Assembly: GCA_964612085.1 (NCBI GenBank)
Contig: CAZTCJ010000029.1
Coordinates: forward strand, 1 to 39,670
Length of the DNA: 39,670 nt
Reading direction: 5' to 3'
Source: CAZTCJ01 sp964612085
GTDB taxonomy: Bacteria; Pseudomonadota; Alphaproteobacteria; JAJFIK01
Shown here: in pieces, positions 8,746-17,399 of the stretch
How the letters are laid out: every line of letters starts with the position of its first letter
How positions within the stretch are numbered: position 1 is the stretch's first letter
Made by a program: the position numbers and the translations under genes
Notes under the pieces: generated by a model
Database searches by the model: none
What the model saw: only the letters and a program-made list of their open reading frames with translations
What the model was told of the DNA's origin: nothing

Positions 8746-9273
8746 TCAGAGTGCTGGAACGGTCTTGCCGTTGGCCGCCGCCAGAATGTGGGTGACGGTG
8801 CTGTCCTGCGTGCCCAGGGGCAGGATAACGGCCCTTGCAACCAGGCGCTCCTCGGCGCTGATCGGGAAATCCTCGTCCAGCAGGACCGGACGGCAGTCCC
8901 GCTCCACAAGGCGCACCTTGCGTTCGGCGAGATCGAGCATCTCCAGGACCACATGGAGCCGCCCGCCGACCAGAACGCCGCACAATCCCTGGATCACCAT
9001 GCCCATATGCAGGATTGTCGGATCCGTCTCATCGGAGCCGGACGGGCCGCCGAGGCTCATCAAGATGCAATGGGCCCAGTCCCGGCCCAGCTCCATGCCC
9101 ACCATGTCCTCCGGCGCCGGCATCGCCCGGTCCCGGCGCTTGTCCTGCCAATAGGCCAGAACCCGTCCGACCAGGCGGCGCTCGGGCATGCGCAACTCCA
9201 GAATATCCTCAAGCCTCTGCGTGTGCCCCGCCCTCCTTTGATCGCGTGCCGGTTGCCCCGGAGACTCCGTCAT
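8746..9273 (-). CDS. PAS_5-like (PAS domain, DUF1457-type) protein
   Basis: A 175-residue soluble protein that fits the PAS_5 family seen in many Alphaproteobacteria. After a polar N-terminal 30 residues comes the family's opening pattern RLVGRVLAYWQDKRRDRAMPAPEDM, then a beta-rich core ending in AVILPLGTQDSTVTHILAA, where the typical family ends with a strand like LPL....V..IL.A. These proteins are stand-alone PAS-like sensors of unknown ligand, with no attached output domain. Start 9273 has AAGGAG 9 bases upstream. The frame stays open far upstream to 10275, but that part is antisense to the DUF547 gene. It is divergent from the DUF547 pair and shares a 195-base promoter region with it. A second PAS_5 protein lies at 16560. 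Confidence 0.75.
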   Translation of the reverse strand: MTESPGQPARDQRRAGHTQRLEDILELRMPERRLVGRVLAYWQDKRRDRAMPAPEDMVGMELGRDWAHCILMSLGGPSGSDETDPTILHMGMVIQGLCGVLVGGRLHVVLEMLDLAERKVRLVERDCRPVLLDEDFPISAEERLVARAVILPLGTQDSTVTHILAAANGKTVPAL

Positions 9274-9468
9274 GGCCGCATGCTCCTTCAAATCACGATC
9301 TTCCAGAGGGGAGGGTACGCAAAGGCGGTTGAAAAGCCGGTAAGAACGCGCTTCAAGACTTAATCGAATGCGCTGCTTTGATACGGAACGCCGCAGGTTC
9401 TCTTGCTCCCGCGCAGTGCCGGGATTAGGGTCCACCTTGACTGAATGGCTTAATGGGGGCGATCTGCG

Positions 9469-10596
9469 ATGTTGAGGACACTGTTTGCCGTTTTGCTGAG
9501 TGCGGGCCTGTTGGCCGGCCCGGCCCTGGCCGACGCCCAAGAAAGCGATTTCGCGCAGTTCGGCCAGTTCGCCAAGACCTCCAAATACGATCTCGATTAC
9601 GGGGTTTACCAGTCGTTCCTGGGGTCGGCCGTCTTTCAGGTGGGCTATTCGACCCGCAAGCGCGCCTCCAACCGGGACGGCGGCGTCGGCTCGCGAGTGA
9701 CGCGCGGTCACCGCGGCAAATTCAGGCTCGAGGCCAACCGGGTGACCTTCAGCCGCCTGCCCCGCGACGCGGTCAAGGCGCTGTCCACCTACCGGCAAGA
9801 CCTCCAGGCCATTCCCGGACAGATCGATTTCCATAAGCTCAGCAAGAACGAGGCGCTCGCTTATTGGCTGAACCTGCACAATGTGCTGGTGATCGAACAG
9901 CTCGCCATCCGCTACCCGCTCAATAATATCGAAGACCGCTATGACGAGATCTTCGAGAGCAAAATCGCCACCGTGGCAGGCGTGCCCTTGAGCATCAACG
10001 ATATCCGCCTGCGGATCGTCTATGAGCACTGGGACGACCCGCTGGTGATTTACGGTTTCTATCATGGGGTGATTGGCGGCCCCAGCATCCAGATCCGCGC
10101 CTTCACCGGCAAGACGGTCGAGAGAACCTTGCGCCAGGCGGCCTTTGAGTTCGTCAATTCCCTGCGCGGCGTCTCGGAACGGCGCGGGGTGCTTGAGGTG
10201 TCCCAGATCTATGACGAGGCCCGGGGTTTCTTCGAGGCATGGCCCGAGGATCTGATCAGCCATCTGAACGATCATGCCCGCGACGACGTGAAAAGCCTGC
10301 TGGAAGGCGCCGGCCGCGTGGAAGCGGAAACCTTCGACTGGCAGATCGCGGATCTGACCGCCGCCAGCCCGTCAGGCAATTACAGCCAAGTGCTGCAAAG
10401 CTCCGGCGGGCCTGCGAGCTTGAGAGGGTTCGGTGACCTGCCGCCCCATGCCCAGGACTTCGTGAAGGATGTCTATCAGCGCCAGCGCGAATATATGCGC
10501 GACAATCCAAGCTCAGGCCAGGTCATCATCATCGATGAACCGCTTGAGGACAAAGCGGACTCTAAAACGACAGATGAAAACGAGCCGGATCAATAA
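9469..10596 (+). CDS. Secreted DUF547 protein (first of a tandem pair)
   Basis: A 375-residue exported protein. A signal peptide (MLRTLFAVLLSAGLLAGPALADA) is followed by a domain matching DUF547, recognised from NEALAYWLNLHNVLVIEQLA, the PLSINDIRLRI strand, and YHGVIGGPSIQIRAFTGKTVERTL. In most DUF547 proteins the last motif contains a cysteine (SCPxL); here it is GGPSI, and the mature protein has no cysteine at all. The C-terminal 50 residues are acidic and polar. Function is unknown; DUF547 resembles transglutaminase-like folds, and the missing Cys suggests a binding role, which is inference. It is followed after 48 bases by a close paralogue, so the two probably form an operon. Confidence 0.85.
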   Translation: MLRTLFAVLLSAGLLAGPALADAQESDFAQFGQFAKTSKYDLDYGVYQSFLGSAVFQVGYSTRKRASNRDGGVGSRVTRGHRGKFRLEANRVTFSRLPRDAVKALSTYRQDLQAIPGQIDFHKLSKNEALAYWLNLHNVLVIEQLAIRYPLNNIEDRYDEIFESKIATVAGVPLSINDIRLRIVYEHWDDPLVIYGFYHGVIGGPSIQIRAFTGKTVERTLRQAAFEFVNSLRGVSERRGVLEVSQIYDEARGFFEAWPEDLISHLNDHARDDVKSLLEGAGRVEAETFDWQIADLTAASPSGNYSQVLQSSGGPASLRGFGDLPPHAQDFVKDVYQRQREYMRDNPSSGQVIIIDEPLEDKADSKTTDENEPDQ

Positions 10597-10644
10597 AACC
10601 GAACGGCTCGGCTGCATAAACCGTCATTGGGGACTGAGCTGATC

Positions 10645-11793
10645 ATGATCAGAAGCATTACGTGTGTCTTGATGTGCGCGTTGGTGGCGATGGCGCCAGC
10701 GCGCGCCGAGGAAGGCCGGGACATTTCTTATTTCGCGCAGTCTGCGGAGAAATCCCGGTATGAACTCGATTACGACCTGTTCGATTTCTTTCTGCGCTCC
10801 GCCGTGTTCGAAGTGGGCATGTCCACCCGCAAGCGCCCCAGCGCCCGGTCGCCCGAAAGCGGCTCGCGGATCACCCGCGGCCACAAGGGCCCATACCGGC
10901 TGGAAGCGAACCGGCTGACCTTCAGCAGGCTGCCCGACGAGGCGATCGAAGGCCTGAGCGCCTATCACGACGATCTGGAGCGGATCTCCGAACAGATCGA
11001 CTTCACCAAGCTCAGCAAGGCCGAACAGCTCGTCTTCTGGCTCAATCTGCATAATGTGCTGGTGATCGAACAATTGGCCCAGCGCTATCCGCTCAACAAT
11101 ATCAAAGACCGCTATGACGAGATCTATGAGGAGAAGATCACGACCATCGCGGGCGTGCCTTTGAGCATCAACGATATCCGTCTGCGGATCGTTTACCGGT
11201 ATTGGGACGACCCGCTGGTGATCTATGGCTTCTTCCATGGTGTCATAGGCGGCCCGAGCATCCAGTCCCAGGCCTTCACGGTTGAAAATCACCGCCGCCT
11301 GCTGACCCGCACGGCCCTTGAATTCGTCAATTCCCTGCGCGGCGTTTCGGAACGGCAAGGCAAGCTCGAAGTCTCGCAAATCTATGACGAGGCGCGCGCG
11401 CTCTTCCCCGAATGGCCGGATGATCTGCGCGATCATCTGGGCAAGCATGCCCGTGGCGATGTCAAAAGCCTGCTCGGCCGCAATCTCGAAATCGAGGCGG
11501 ACACCTTCGACTGGCAGATCGCCGACCTGCTCGCGGCGAGCCCCAGCGGCCAGTACAGTCAGGTGATCTCGACTGATCCCCGCAGCGGGATTTCGCGACT
11601 GCGCGCCTTTGGCGATCTGCCGCCCCACGGTCAGGATTTCATCCGGGAAGTGTATCAGCGCCAGCTTGAGTTCATCCGCGACAACCCGCCGGAGACCCGC
11701 GTCATCATCATCGACGAGGATGAAGACGACCAGCGCCGCCGGGAAGAGCGGGAGGACGAGTCCGCCGACGGAGACTCCGAAGACGGACAATAA
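10645..11793 (+). CDS. Secreted DUF547 protein (second of a tandem pair)
   Basis: A 382-residue paralogue of the preceding gene. Over the core stretch beginning at RYPLNNI about four residues in five are identical between the two, which indicates tandem duplication. It has its own signal peptide (MIRSITCVLMCALVAMAPARA), the DUF547 core (KAEQLVFWLNLHNVLVIEQLA) and the GGPSI variant in place of the usual cysteine motif. Cysteines occur only in the signal peptide. The tail is strikingly acidic and charged (DEDEDDQRRREEREDE). Start 10645 was chosen for the signal peptide; a TTG at 10627 would prepend six residues. The two signal peptides differ much more than the domains. A structured palindromic element follows the stop. 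Confidence 0.85.
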   Translation: MIRSITCVLMCALVAMAPARAEEGRDISYFAQSAEKSRYELDYDLFDFFLRSAVFEVGMSTRKRPSARSPESGSRITRGHKGPYRLEANRLTFSRLPDEAIEGLSAYHDDLERISEQIDFTKLSKAEQLVFWLNLHNVLVIEQLAQRYPLNNIKDRYDEIYEEKITTIAGVPLSINDIRLRIVYRYWDDPLVIYGFFHGVIGGPSIQSQAFTVENHRRLLTRTALEFVNSLRGVSERQGKLEVSQIYDEARALFPEWPDDLRDHLGKHARGDVKSLLGRNLEIEADTFDWQIADLLAASPSGQYSQVISTDPRSGISRLRAFGDLPPHGQDFIREVYQRQLEFIRDNPPETRVIIIDEDEDDQRRREEREDESADGDSEDGQ

Positions 11794-11809
11794 AGCCGCG
11801 CCCTAACGG

Positions 11810-11955
11810 CTAAGAGACTTTTTGGAAATGCGCCGCGAGGCGCATTCCCATGTGCTTGGCCGGCCCACTCCCCCTCCCGACCTCCCAATGAGGGTACCCT
11901 TGTGGGTGGTCGGGAGGGGGAGTGGGCCGGTGATGCCTCCTTCCAAAACGGCTAA
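11810..11955. repeat. Structured palindromic element, copy 1
   Basis: About 145 bases with imperfect terminal inverted repeats (CTAAGAGACTTTTTGGAA at the left, TTCCAAAACGGCT at the right). It has a hairpin AATGCGCC/GGCGCATT (11827-11834 and 11839-11846) and a perfect 23-bp hairpin with arms at 11860-11882 and 11908-11930. A shorter relative lies at 23924-24029. It starts 17 bases after the DUF547 stop and reaches the end of the DUF3604 gene, so it may also terminate transcription from both sides. Confidence 0.7.
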
Positions 11956-14222
11956 CGGCTGTAATTGACAAAGATCGGAGAAGACCAGGCCCGCTCGGTC
12001 TTCTCCGTCAAACAATCGTCCTCGAACGGCGTGCGGTAGTCCTTGAAACAGATATCCGTTTTCACGCAGGTCCCCTCCGCATCGTACTCACAGCGCAGAC
12101 CGCCGGCATTGACCGTCGGCCCCGCCTCCTCGATCGCGCGGGCGTAATAGACCGTATCGCGGCCCGCCGCCTCGAACTCCGGATCCTCGAACGTCACGGT
12201 GCAGCCCGCCTCGTCATCAGCGCAGGCAAAGCGGCGCCAGGGATCCTCGATCAGACCATCGACCGGTTCGCCGGGACGGCTTTGCGGCCGGATCCGGACG
12301 ATCTCGATATGGGTGATGCGCTTGCGGCTCTCGCCCGGATTGTAGCATTCGCCTTTACACAGATGATCGAGCCGCTCCGGGCTCAAGGCGTTGACGGCGT
12401 AATCGGGACAGCCGGGCTTCTGCTCGAAGGCGCCGACCGCGCGCACCGTGAAGCGCGGGCGCGATGCCATGGCCACTTCGCTGCCCATAGGCGCCACCAC
12501 GGAACCGGACACATCGCCCGCAGGCGGATTATCCAGATCGAACCACAACAGGATCCGGTCGCCGGTGGTGGCATAGACTTCCCGGCGCTGCAGCGCGTCC
12601 CAGATCGCGCCCCGGTCCCGGCCTGCCGAATGGACGGCGACCAGACCGCCAAGCATGAAGAAAGAGGACTGACGTTCCGTCTCCACCAGATCGAAGGCGA
12701 AGAGTTCGGTCTTCAAGGGATCGAAAGGCTCCGACCGGCTCTCCGGTTCGCGATCGTTTGCCTGGGGATCGAGCGGCATGCCCGGTTCGCTCGGCCCGCC
12801 GCCTTCGGTGAATTCGAAGCGGTTCACCTCCTTATAGCCGGTGCCGGGCCGGGCCTGGTGATTGTCGCTCGATCCGATAAAGCCGAACTTGAAGCGGCGC
12901 GGATTGTCCGGATCCTCGAAATTGGTGATGGCAAGGGCGTATTGGGCGGAATTGCCGGGCCGGTAATTGAAGGCGGGCAGATAGCAGTCCGTGCACTGAC
13001 CGGCATCGAGCCAGTCTTCCGGCTTGGCGCCCGGTACAGTCAGAAAGCCCGAGACGCTGGCGTTGACATAATTCTGGCGGGCCTCGACGGCGCGGGCCTC
13101 GCACTCGCCGTCCGCCTCCCCGTCGGCCAGACACCGGCCCCGGATGATCTCACCCGCCCGCCAGCAGCTCGGCAGGTACCCCTCGCTGGGCGCCGGGCAT
13201 GTCAGATTGCCCTCCGCATCCGTCTCGACGGCGCGCCAGGAGCGATATTCCTCGCTATTGCCGTGGCCGGAGAAAATCTCGAACAGGCTTTGCAGCGCGG
13301 GATCGTTTTGCGCCGGGCTCAACTGTTTGTCGAAGGTGGCGCCGGGCGGCGTGTAATAGCCCCAGGTGGTGCCGTGGGGAATGACGAGCGCGGGATAACC
13401 CCAATCGTTCAGCTTGTCGAACAGCTCCCTGGGGGTCACGGCGCCCTCATTGCAATCGGCGGGCAGATCGCGCACGGCCACGCCTTTCGGGCATGCCTCA
13501 AGCGCGTTCCGGTCCATGGCGTAGCGGTTGAAGTCGAGATAGTCCTGACGCCCGCCACCAGGCGCGAACAGGCCAAGCAACAGACGTTGGTCATAGGTGA
13601 TGCCTCCGCCTCCGGCATCACCGGCCAGCGTGCCGGGTGCGGACTCCGACGCAATAGGCCGGACGGGAACCTTATCTTCCTCCGTATCGCGAAAGATCAC
13701 GTTCTTGTGGCCGTAATGGTTTTCGGGCGTGGAGCCGATCTGGGTCCATTCCCACCCCAGAAACGCCACCGTATCCGGCGTCTGCGGATCACCGGCGGCG
13801 GCATTGCAGGCGCGGATGATGCGCTTGGTCTCCTGCCACTGGTGCGGCGTCATGCCTTCCACGTGATCGTTGATCGACCAGAAATCGAGCGCCGAGCAAT
13901 AGCGCGCGAAATCGCAAGCATCCGCAGGCGGATGGGCGCCCTCGCCTTGTAACAAGGGCAGGCTCAGGAAAAAGGCGTCGAGCGAAAAGGTCGTATGCAC
14001 ATGAAAATCGCCGAACAGGACCTGTTTCGGCCGGGAGGCGGTGATTTCCTGCTGGGCCGCGCTGCGCGCGCCGTGCACCGCTTCGACCGCCTCGGACGGC
14101 CGGGGACCAGAGGTAATCTCGCCCCCGCCGCGCCGCTCGCCGAACCAGCCTTGGGCAATGCCATGCAAGGCCGCGCCCAAGCCCAGCAGCACGACGATAA
14201 CAACACTTGCGGTCGTCCGCAT
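11952..14222 (-). CDS. DUF3604 family protein (PHP-like), exported
   Basis: A 756-residue DUF3604 protein. An N-terminal hydrophobic segment (8-24, VIVVLLGLGAALHGIAQGW) is a signal or anchor. The family core follows: LFGDFHVHTTFSLDAF (HVH at 74-76), then LDFWSINDHVEG (His120). These histidines and aspartates resemble the metal site of PHP hydrolases, which is why the family is thought to be a metal-dependent hydrolase; no substrate is established. Further signatures are FLGWEWTQIG, VIPHGTTWG, SSDNHQARPGTGYKE and RREVYATTGDRILLWFD. Many cysteines occur in the last 250 residues (for example CADDEAGC and CEYDAEGTC), consistent with periplasmic disulfides. It is divergent from a parvulin-like and a HupE/UreJ gene, an association I recall from other proteobacterial genomes. 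Confidence 0.9.
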   Translation of the reverse strand: MRTTASVVIVVLLGLGAALHGIAQGWFGERRGGGEITSGPRPSEAVEAVHGARSAAQQEITASRPKQVLFGDFHVHTTFSLDAFFLSLPLLQGEGAHPPADACDFARYCSALDFWSINDHVEGMTPHQWQETKRIIRACNAAAGDPQTPDTVAFLGWEWTQIGSTPENHYGHKNVIFRDTEEDKVPVRPIASESAPGTLAGDAGGGGITYDQRLLLGLFAPGGGRQDYLDFNRYAMDRNALEACPKGVAVRDLPADCNEGAVTPRELFDKLNDWGYPALVIPHGTTWGYYTPPGATFDKQLSPAQNDPALQSLFEIFSGHGNSEEYRSWRAVETDAEGNLTCPAPSEGYLPSCWRAGEIIRGRCLADGEADGECEARAVEARQNYVNASVSGFLTVPGAKPEDWLDAGQCTDCYLPAFNYRPGNSAQYALAITNFEDPDNPRRFKFGFIGSSDNHQARPGTGYKEVNRFEFTEGGGPSEPGMPLDPQANDREPESRSEPFDPLKTELFAFDLVETERQSSFFMLGGLVAVHSAGRDRGAIWDALQRREVYATTGDRILLWFDLDNPPAGDVSGSVVAPMGSEVAMASRPRFTVRAVGAFEQKPGCPDYAVNALSPERLDHLCKGECYNPGESRKRITHIEIVRIRPQSRPGEPVDGLIEDPWRRFACADDEAGCTVTFEDPEFEAAGRDTVYYARAIEEAGPTVNAGGLRCEYDAEGTCVKTDICFKDYRTPFEDDCLTEKTERAWSSPIFVNYSR

Positions 14223-14321
14223 GATATCTGCCCTTCCACTATCCGGTCGCCTGAGGCTCCGTGTTCAGGCTAATGTTTCCACAGTCTTACGGCAATGCGG
14301 CGGATACGGGAACCGATCATC

Positions 14322-15188
14322 ATGGGCAAGCAAACGCCTTTCTGGCTCTTGGGCGGCGCCCTCGCCGGCCTCACCATGGCCCTGGCGGGCGCGATCGGCC
14401 CGGCCCCCGCGCCGGACAGGCAAGGCGTTCTCGCCCAGGTCAATGGCGTTGCGGTCACGCGCGGGGATTTCGAACGGGGTCTGAGCGCTCTGGCGGCGGA
14501 TAAGACCGGCCCCCTCGAAGAAGACGACAAGGCCTTCGTCCTGCGCAAGCTGATTGAGGAAGAACTGCTCGTGCAAAGAGCGCTTGACCTCGATCTGGTG
14601 CGGGCGGACCGGCGGATCCGCAAATCCCTCATCAGCACCATGATCGAAACGGTGGTCGCCGAATCCAACGCCCAGGACGCCGACGAAGAGACACTGAAGC
14701 GGTTTTACGCCGATGAGCCCGCGCTGTTCACCAAACCGGTCCGCCTGGCGGTGGAGGGCATTTATCTGCTGGAGAGCAAAGGGCCGGTTGACGGCAGGGC
14801 GGCGCAAGTCAAGACGGCCCTGGCGGCGGGCGAGCCGTTCGATACGGTCCGCGCGCGGCTGAGCGACGGCTTGATCGCGCCCCCGCCCCAAAGCCTGTTG
14901 CCGCCCGCCAAGCTGCGGGATTATCTGGGGCCCGAGGCCACCCGCGCGGCGCTCGATCTGAAACCGGGCGCGGTCTCAGAGGCGCTGGCCATTCCGGGCG
15001 GGCGCGCCATTGTGCGCATCACGGCCCGGGAAGACGCCACGCTCTATCCGTTCGACACGGTCCGCGCCATCGTCGCCGAGGAGTACCGGCGCCAGAAAGG
15101 CGACGACGCCCTGCGGGCCGCGCTCGATCAGTTTTATGGCCAGGCGGATATCCGGTATGCGGACGATGCGCCACGGAGCGCCCCATGA
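14322..15188 (+). CDS. Parvulin-like peptidyl-prolyl isomerase family protein
   Basis: A 288-residue exported protein in the SurA/PpiC-like class. A signal or anchor (MGKQTPFWLLGGALAGLTMALAGAIG) precedes an N-terminal chaperone-type helical domain: VLAQVNGVAVTRGDFERGLSAL, then VLRKLIEEELLVQRALDLDL. The later part (about 140-280) aligns with the parvulin region but is degenerate: RLAVEGIYLLES replaces the usual histidine strand, and LKPGAVSEALAIPGGRAIVRIT is the recognisable end. It may act as a periplasmic folding helper rather than an active isomerase. Start 14322 was preferred over an in-frame ATG at 14295 because it fits the signal peptide. Its stop overlaps the next gene by 4 bases (ATGA), so the two are translationally coupled. 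Confidence 0.82.
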   Translation: MGKQTPFWLLGGALAGLTMALAGAIGPAPAPDRQGVLAQVNGVAVTRGDFERGLSALAADKTGPLEEDDKAFVLRKLIEEELLVQRALDLDLVRADRRIRKSLISTMIETVVAESNAQDADEETLKRFYADEPALFTKPVRLAVEGIYLLESKGPVDGRAAQVKTALAAGEPFDTVRARLSDGLIAPPPQSLLPPAKLRDYLGPEATRAALDLKPGAVSEALAIPGGRAIVRITAREDATLYPFDTVRAIVAEEYRRQKGDDALRAALDQFYGQADIRYADDAPRSAP

Positions 15189-16405
15189 GCCGGGCCGTCT
15201 ATGCCGTTATCGTTCTGGTAGCGGCGCTTTTCCATCCGGGGGCGGAGGCTCAGGCCCATAGTCTGGGACGCTCCTACACCACCTGGATCGTGGACGGCGC
15301 CACCGTCACGGTGCGGATCAGCGCTGCGGCGGTGGAAACGACCCGCCTGCGGGCCCTGCCGGATACGGGCCCCGCGCCCCTCGACCGGCTGCTCGCCCGC
15401 CATGCGGAAACCGCCATGGAGGTCCATGCCGCGGGCGCCCCGTGCGAGCGCGCCGCCCCGGCCCGCTCCCTCGCCGCGCGGACCGCGATTTTAAGCGCGG
15501 AACTGATTTTTTCCTGCGCCGGTCCCATAAAAGACCTGTCGATCCGGATGAATGCCTTTTTCGCGGCCGCGCCCGATCACAGCCATTTCGCCCGGATCAA
15601 GGGACCGGACGGGCGCTGGCACGACCATGTCTTCACGGCCCGCTCGCGGGAGGCACGGATCGCCCTGGCCAGCAAGGCACCGTCGGGATGGCTGCGCACC
15701 GGCCTGTCCTTCGCGGCACTCGGGACCGTTCATATTCTCGAAGGGCTGGATCATCTGGCTTTCCTCGCCGGTCTGCTGTTGCTGATCCGGAGCTGGCGCG
15801 GCCTTGTGCTGAGCGTGACCGGCTTCACGGCCGGTCATAGCGCCACCCTGGCGCTCGCCACCCTGGGATGGATCGAACCCAATGTGCCGGTCATCGAGGC
15901 CCTGATCGGCTTTACGATCGTCCTGGTGGCCGCCGAGGCCGCGGCCCTGCGCAGCGGCACCGTGAAACCGGTCATGGCGGCGATGACGGCGGGCCTGGCG
16001 CTCCTTGTCCTGATCACCTTTTGGACCGGTTCGGCCCTGCCGCTTCTGGTCTGGGCGGGACTGCTGCTGTTTACCGGCAGTTATGGGCTGCTGCTCCAGA
16101 GCACCGATATGCGGCGTTTCATTCCCGCCCTGGCCGGGCTTTTCGGCCTGATCCACGGTTGCGGCTTCGCCCGTGTGCTGATGGACGCGGGCCTTCAGAC
16201 CGATCAGCTCGCCGTGGCGCTTGTGGGCTTCAATCTGGGGGTCGAGGCCGGGCAGCTCCTGTTCCTGGCGGTGCTGGCTGGCTTGGGCCATCTTGTCCGG
16301 CGCTTCGCCCCGCCGCGTTTCACCCGTCCCGTTTTCGACATGGCGGCCGCAAGCCTGACGGCGCTCGGGGTCTTCTGGTTCGTCTCCCGCAGCATCGTTC
16401 TCTAG
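15185..16405 (+). CDS. HupE/UreJ family membrane protein
   Basis: A 406-residue membrane protein. A signal peptide (about 1-22) and a periplasmic domain of about 140 residues precede a C-terminal block of about seven helices. The block carries the HupE/UreJ signatures: HILEGLDHLAFLAGLLLLI, GFTAGHSATLAL, LAGLFGLIHGCGFA, and GFNLGVEAGQLLFL. Histidines and acids in these helices suggest metal ion (nickel or cobalt) transport by analogy with HupE and UreJ, but no urease or hydrogenase genes are in view. The long extracytoplasmic N-terminus separates it from classical HupE and matches the UreJ_2 subfamily. The start overlaps the preceding gene by 4 bases. With DUF3604 and the parvulin-like protein it forms a compact divergent trio. 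Confidence 0.88.
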   Translation: MSRAVYAVIVLVAALFHPGAEAQAHSLGRSYTTWIVDGATVTVRISAAAVETTRLRALPDTGPAPLDRLLARHAETAMEVHAAGAPCERAAPARSLAARTAILSAELIFSCAGPIKDLSIRMNAFFAAAPDHSHFARIKGPDGRWHDHVFTARSREARIALASKAPSGWLRTGLSFAALGTVHILEGLDHLAFLAGLLLLIRSWRGLVLSVTGFTAGHSATLALATLGWIEPNVPVIEALIGFTIVLVAAEAAALRSGTVKPVMAAMTAGLALLVLITFWTGSALPLLVWAGLLLFTGSYGLLLQSTDMRRFIPALAGLFGLIHGCGFARVLMDAGLQTDQLAVALVGFNLGVEAGQLLFLAVLAGLGHLVRRFAPPRFTRPVFDMAAASLTALGVFWFVSRSIVL

Positions 16406-16559
16406 CGAAAAGCACCATTCCGGAAACAATCCGCAAGATTTTTCAACGCACAAGCCATTACACACACGTTTCACATGACAAGTTGTTCAATTTGGGCTCT
16501 GATACCGGTCCGTTTCCTTTGAGTCCCATGTACACGTAAAAAGACCAAACTCGCGATAG

Positions 16560-17078
16560 GTGAGAAACGTGCGAATTGAAACAACTATGGGCGGAGCGCG
16601 TCTGAACATGGACGGCATCACACAACTCGCCTCCGTCAGCGCCATCAACGCCACGGCCAATCTGCGCCTGTTCCTGTATTGGGAACGGCGCAAGCTGGGG
16701 CGGTGCGCACCCCGCCGCGAAGACGTCGATCTGGACGATTTCGCCAAGATCATCGAAGGCATCGGCCTTCTTGAAGTGGTGGAGGACGGCCGCGATTACC
16801 GGATCGCCTTTGCCGGTCCCGGCGTTCTGGCGCTTGCCGGTAAAAACGCGGTCGGGCGCTGCCTGTCGGAATACGACGACAGTATTTTCAAGGCCCGGAC
16901 GCTTTACCTCGCGGATCAGGTGCGCCTTGAAAAGACGCCTTACATCAATCATCCGGAACGCACCTATCATCCGGACAAAACCTACACGGTGATCGAATCG
17001 GTCGCCCTGCCGCTCTTCGACGGCGACCATGCGGTTAGCCATGTCTTGACCGGTTCGAACCTGATCGTGAACCGCTGA
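16560..17078 (+). CDS. PAS_5-like (PAS domain) protein
   Basis: A 172-residue protein of the alphaproteobacterial PAS_5 group. The core starts with LFLYWERRKLGRCAPRREDVDLDDFAKII, passes YRIAFAGPGVLALAGKNAVGRCLSEY (the PAS core with its typical G..A..L.G....G..LSEY pattern) and ends VALPLFDGDHAVSHVLTGSNLI. No output domain is fused, so it may bind a small ligand and act through a partner. The start is uncertain: GTGs at 16560 and 16569 follow AGGTGAG, and ATGs at 16587 and 16608 are in frame; the conserved domain begins only after residue 35. It stands alone, with 150 bases of AT-richer sequence upstream and 320 bases downstream. Confidence 0.8.
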   Translation: MRNVRIETTMGGARLNMDGITQLASVSAINATANLRLFLYWERRKLGRCAPRREDVDLDDFAKIIEGIGLLEVVEDGRDYRIAFAGPGVLALAGKNAVGRCLSEYDDSIFKARTLYLADQVRLEKTPYINHPERTYHPDKTYTVIESVALPLFDGDHAVSHVLTGSNLIVNR

Positions 17079-17399
17079 TACAAGATTAACCGCAAAACAT
17101 CATTACAATTCCTAAAGTATTTTCACGTCTAATACACAGACCTGTGTAACTGTTTTGTGACGGTCACAGCATCGTCACCGTGCCTAATCGTGCTATGCCA
17201 AATGCGGGGTGACGTTGGGTCGATCGGGATGCCGCGCGCTAGCCACGTTCGGCATCCCACCGGCCATCTGTTTAATGTCATTCGATAAATCATCCGTTTA
17301 TACTTAAATATACTCCGCTGTTGCTTATCCGATTTCGGGGTCCTTGCAGGCCGGGCCGCGCCTCTCTATCTCCAATGGCGAACCATAGGAGGACGTTGA
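17079..17399. other. Gene-free stretch upstream of msrA
   Basis: About 320 bases, AT-richer than the genes around it. It contains an imperfect inverted pair around TGTGACGGTCACAGCATCGTCAC (17156-17178) and presumably the msrA promoter. I see no RNA gene and no recognisable operator in it. A strong AGGAGG ribosome site sits just before msrA. Confidence 0.5.

Noticed and set aside
9274..10275. Upstream extension of the PAS_5 frame on the minus strand
   Set aside because: The part above 9273 is antisense to the DUF547 gene. The conserved domain and a good ribosome site support a start at 9273.
12282..13952. Plus-strand frame of 556 codons opposite DUF3604
   Set aside because: Antisense to a recognised gene; no ribosome site and no known motif.
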